Below, in pieces: positions 61,859 to 64,000 of a DNA stretch of 64,000 bases. The position numbers and the translations under genes are program-made. The stretch spans positions 14,226-78,225 of the forward strand of contig JBAQKP010000044.1 of assembly GCA_049301135.1 (NCBI GenBank), given 5' to 3'. The notes under the pieces were generated by a model, which had not been told where the DNA came from, made no database searches, and saw only the letters and a program-made list of their open reading frames with translations. The stretch comes from JAYXXU01 sp049301135. Lineage in GTDB: Bacteria > Pseudomonadota > Gammaproteobacteria > Pseudomonadales > Moraxellaceae. The stretch's first letter is position 1, and every line of letters starts with the position of its first letter.

Positions 61859-62806
61859 ATGTCTGTCTATACCGCGTTGACTGCTGCCCAAATCCAAGCG
61901 TTTGCTGACCAATACCAGCGCCGTGTCCAGCACATTCAGCCAATTCAAAACGGCATCGAAAACAGCAATTGGTTTGTGGACTTCAGTGACGGCGCTCAGG
62001 CCGTATTGACGCTGTTTGAGGAGTTAAATTTTGCGCAGGCACAGGGCTTGGCAGGGCTGCTGGATGCAATTGCACAGTCTGGCTTACCGGTTGCTGCACC
62101 GTACCCGAATACAACGGGTCAGCGACTGGGTTGGCTGGCGGATAAACCCGCTCAGTTTGCGCCACGCCTACGCGGTCAACATCCGATGCAGCCGAATCAG
62201 GCACAGTGTCAAGCGATGGGCGAGGGTTTGGCGTGCTTACATGTCGCCATGCAGTCGATCACGCTGGATAAACCCAACGCACACGGGCAGGCATGGTGGC
62301 AACAGACGGCGGCTGAACTGCGTATGACCATGAGTAGTGATGATCAGCGTTTGCTGGATCAGTTGTTTGATCAGTTTGCCCAGATTCAAACAACAGTAAG
62401 GGAGTTGCCACGCGGGCTGATTCATGGTGATTTGTTTCGCGACAATACGTTATTTTTGGGAGATATGCTGAGCGGGATGTTGGATTTTTCTGAGTGCTGC
62501 ATAGATGAGTATGTGCTGGATATTGCGATCACGCTAAATGATTTTTGTAGTAGTTGGCCGAACGTTGATTTAAACCAGCAAAAAGACGCAGATTTTTTGG
62601 CGGGTTATCAGCAAGTGCGGCCGTTGACTGAGTCTGAAAAAATCGCCCTGCCAGTGTATCTGGCGATGGCTGCGGGACGGTTTTGGTTGTCACGCTTGCA
62701 GGTTGCACAACGCAACCAAGCAGAAGGACGATTGGGCGAACATGTCCTGCAAAAAGACCCGAATCAGATGCGTGAGATGGTACGGGTGCGGTTAGCCCAT
62801 AGCTAA
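61859..62806 (+). CDS. thrB: Homoserine kinase ThrB (APH-fold type)
   Basis: Phosphorylates homoserine on the way to threonine. 315 residues of the choline-kinase/APH fold used as ThrB in Acinetobacter and Pseudomonas, unrelated to the GHMP-type E. coli ThrB. 'IQNGIENSNWFVDF' begins the N-lobe, and 'LIHGDLFRDNTLFLGDML' with 'GMLDFSECCIDEYVLDIA' hold the catalytic Asp and the metal-binding Asp. It completes the threonine branch with hom and thrC at 7136-9681, but is a separate locus here. Confidence 0.9.
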   Translation: MSVYTALTAAQIQAFADQYQRRVQHIQPIQNGIENSNWFVDFSDGAQAVLTLFEELNFAQAQGLAGLLDAIAQSGLPVAAPYPNTTGQRLGWLADKPAQFAPRLRGQHPMQPNQAQCQAMGEGLACLHVAMQSITLDKPNAHGQAWWQQTAAELRMTMSSDDQRLLDQLFDQFAQIQTTVRELPRGLIHGDLFRDNTLFLGDMLSGMLDFSECCIDEYVLDIAITLNDFCSSWPNVDLNQQKDADFLAGYQQVRPLTESEKIALPVYLAMAAGRFWLSRLQVAQRNQAEGRLGEHVLQKDPNQMREMVRVRLAHS

Positions 62807-62838
62807 ATCACAACACAGTGTGTAAGCAGGTCTGTTGT

Positions 62839-63852
62839 TTAGGTTGTGCGTAGATATAAGCGCACCGCATTCGCCAGCATAGCGCGCTGCCGATCTGGAC
62901 GATCTTGGTGCAGTGGCAGCATCGACAAAAATAGCAAAATAACCAATGGCATGATTTGCGAAATCGTCAGTCCATGCCGAAATTCATGCTGATCAAAGAT
63001 CTGTTGAATTTCATCGATGCGTTCATCTAGTTCAAAGTTCAGCTCAACGTGATACAGATTGTATTCAATTAGACAATAACGTCCGGCAATAATAAAATCA
63101 TATAGCCCGATGACTGAGTGCGCTAGTTTAGCCAAGTCGTATTTTTGATCGCCATAAATGCTCAGCTCGCCTTGTGCTGTTAGGCCGCGCGGATCAATCA
63201 CTTTAATTTGATCGGCGCGTGAGTCAAATAACACGTTGCTAAAGCCCAAATCTCCATGTGCCACGGCTGGGAATTCAGGCAATTCGAGCGTACGCTCAAT
63301 ACACACATCGGCGATCTGCTGAATGCTGGGTAAATGATGCTCCGCGTACCGCATCGGATGATTGAGGTCAAAGCCCGCGCTGTTACTGTATTGTTTGAGC
63401 CGCTGCTGAGTTTTCTGGGCAATCAATAGCTCAAAATCAGCACCAATCAACGTTCGGGTTTCGACCGAGGTGTTCTCAAGGACACATAACTGTAAAAATT
63501 GATTGATCAGCTCAAAAAACCGTCGCCACTCGCTGGCAGAGTTTCGACCATGCACGAACAGCTCATTTAAGGGCATGATCGGTAAGTATTCAAGCTGATA
63601 ATAAGATTGACCTGTGTGATTAATGCCTTTGTCAATTAATTGCGGAATAAAGCGTCGCAGATGCACGGGCAAGCGATCAAACCAATGGCCCTCAGCTTGA
63701 ATTTTAATATCAGGTTCACCGGTCTTATGCACCACGCCTTGTACGACTTGCAGTGTATTAAAGGCGCGTTGTGTGGTCACTGCCGCCCGTGAGCGGAAGT
63801 AGGTATTGACATGACCCAAGTCGTGCCAGTGCTCTAGTTGCAGGAGCTGCAT
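62839..63852 (-). CDS. APH-fold phosphotransferase of unknown substrate
   Basis: A 337-residue protein. The kinase-like motif 'AVAHGDLGFSNVLFD' and 'IKVIDPRG' supply the catalytic Asp and metal ligand of the aminoglycoside-phosphotransferase fold. The N-lobe has no clear glycine loop. The N-terminal 'LQLEHWHDLGHVNTYFRSRA' resembles the start of such proteins found in capsule or sugar-phosphate clusters. The C-terminal third is helical. It ends 33 bases from the convergent thrB. The substrate is unknown, and a role in small-sugar phosphorylation would be inference. The remaining 148 bases (63853-64000) show no gene. Confidence 0.72.
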   Translation of the reverse strand: MQLLQLEHWHDLGHVNTYFRSRAAVTTQRAFNTLQVVQGVVHKTGEPDIKIQAEGHWFDRLPVHLRRFIPQLIDKGINHTGQSYYQLEYLPIMPLNELFVHGRNSASEWRRFFELINQFLQLCVLENTSVETRTLIGADFELLIAQKTQQRLKQYSNSAGFDLNHPMRYAEHHLPSIQQIADVCIERTLELPEFPAVAHGDLGFSNVLFDSRADQIKVIDPRGLTAQGELSIYGDQKYDLAKLAHSVIGLYDFIIAGRYCLIEYNLYHVELNFELDERIDEIQQIFDQHEFRHGLTISQIMPLVILLFLSMLPLHQDRPDRQRAMLANAVRLYLRTT

Positions 63853-64000
63853 CGGATGGCGACAACGATAGTCGGTAGTGTCTAAATCAGACGTGTTTCA
63901 TATATTTGTCTGACCTCGTGATTGTACTGCAAGATAAAGGCATGAAGTACAGCCTCGTGGTTTTCCTTAGTTTTTGAAAAGCTCAATGTCTTGCGAGTCA

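Overview
The window looks like chromosome of a gammaproteobacterium of the Moraxellaceae (Acinetobacter relatives). This rests on several gene blocks that I know from that family: pilS-pilR, xerD-dsbC-hom-thrC, ribF-ileS-lspA-fkpB, kdsD-kdsC-lptC-lptA-lptB, isolated murD-ftsW, nudF-cpdA, thiC facing tolC, yggX-argH facing algZ-algR-hemC-hemD-hemX-hemY, and hisF. Base composition is near 50% GC in the core genes and visibly lower in three or four accessory stretches. No rRNA, tRNA, CRISPR array, insertion sequence or prophage is visible.

Layout. 1-2,000: the end of a SPOR-domain gene, then an SDR oxidoreductase divergent from a TetR regulator with a palindromic operator between them. 2,000-7,100: the PilR/PilS type IV pilus two-component system, a GacA-like regulator, and a periplasmic PBP7-type peptidase. 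7,100-12,660: thrC, hom, an AT-rich two-gene islet, dsbC (apparently a lipoprotein) and xerD. 12,700-19,350: iron uptake, with a Fur-box-preceded TonB receptor, a SulP anion transporter and a Fur-box-preceded feoA-feoB plus a small Cys-rich membrane protein. 19,390-22,060: a hicAB toxin-antitoxin pair with its own palindrome, a secreted small protein, ribF, then a small disrupted-looking islet. 22,280-26,170: ileS-lspA-fkpB. 26,580-30,000: the Lpt export and Kdo precursor operon. 30,320-32,860: murD-ftsW.

32,880-40,540 is a long leftward run: nudF, cpdA, dksA, gluQRS, cbrX, cbrA, cbrB. It has the same dksA-gluQRS-cbrX-cbrA-cbrB order as Pseudomonas but leaves no room for the CrcZ RNA downstream. 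40,690-45,430: a small secreted protein, thiC, tolC and phoU. 45,430-52,185: an AT-rich island with a roughly 2,057-residue mosaic surface or secreted protein. 52,235-60,315: yggX-argH and the divergent algZ-algR-haem cluster ending with a thioesterase. 60,430-63,850: a DUF1877-like protein, hisF, thrB and an APH-fold kinase.

Functionally the window carries two sigma-54 activators (PilR, CbrB) and two further response regulators (GacA-like, AlgR). All three core threonine-branch genes (hom, thrC, thrB) are present but split between two loci, and two iron-uptake loci share Fur-type sites. The most unusual parts are the mosaic giant protein, the AT-rich pair inside the threonine block, the possibly leaderless hicA with a palindrome over its promoter, the remnant antitoxin-like ORF before ileS, and the complete cbrXAB module without crcZ.
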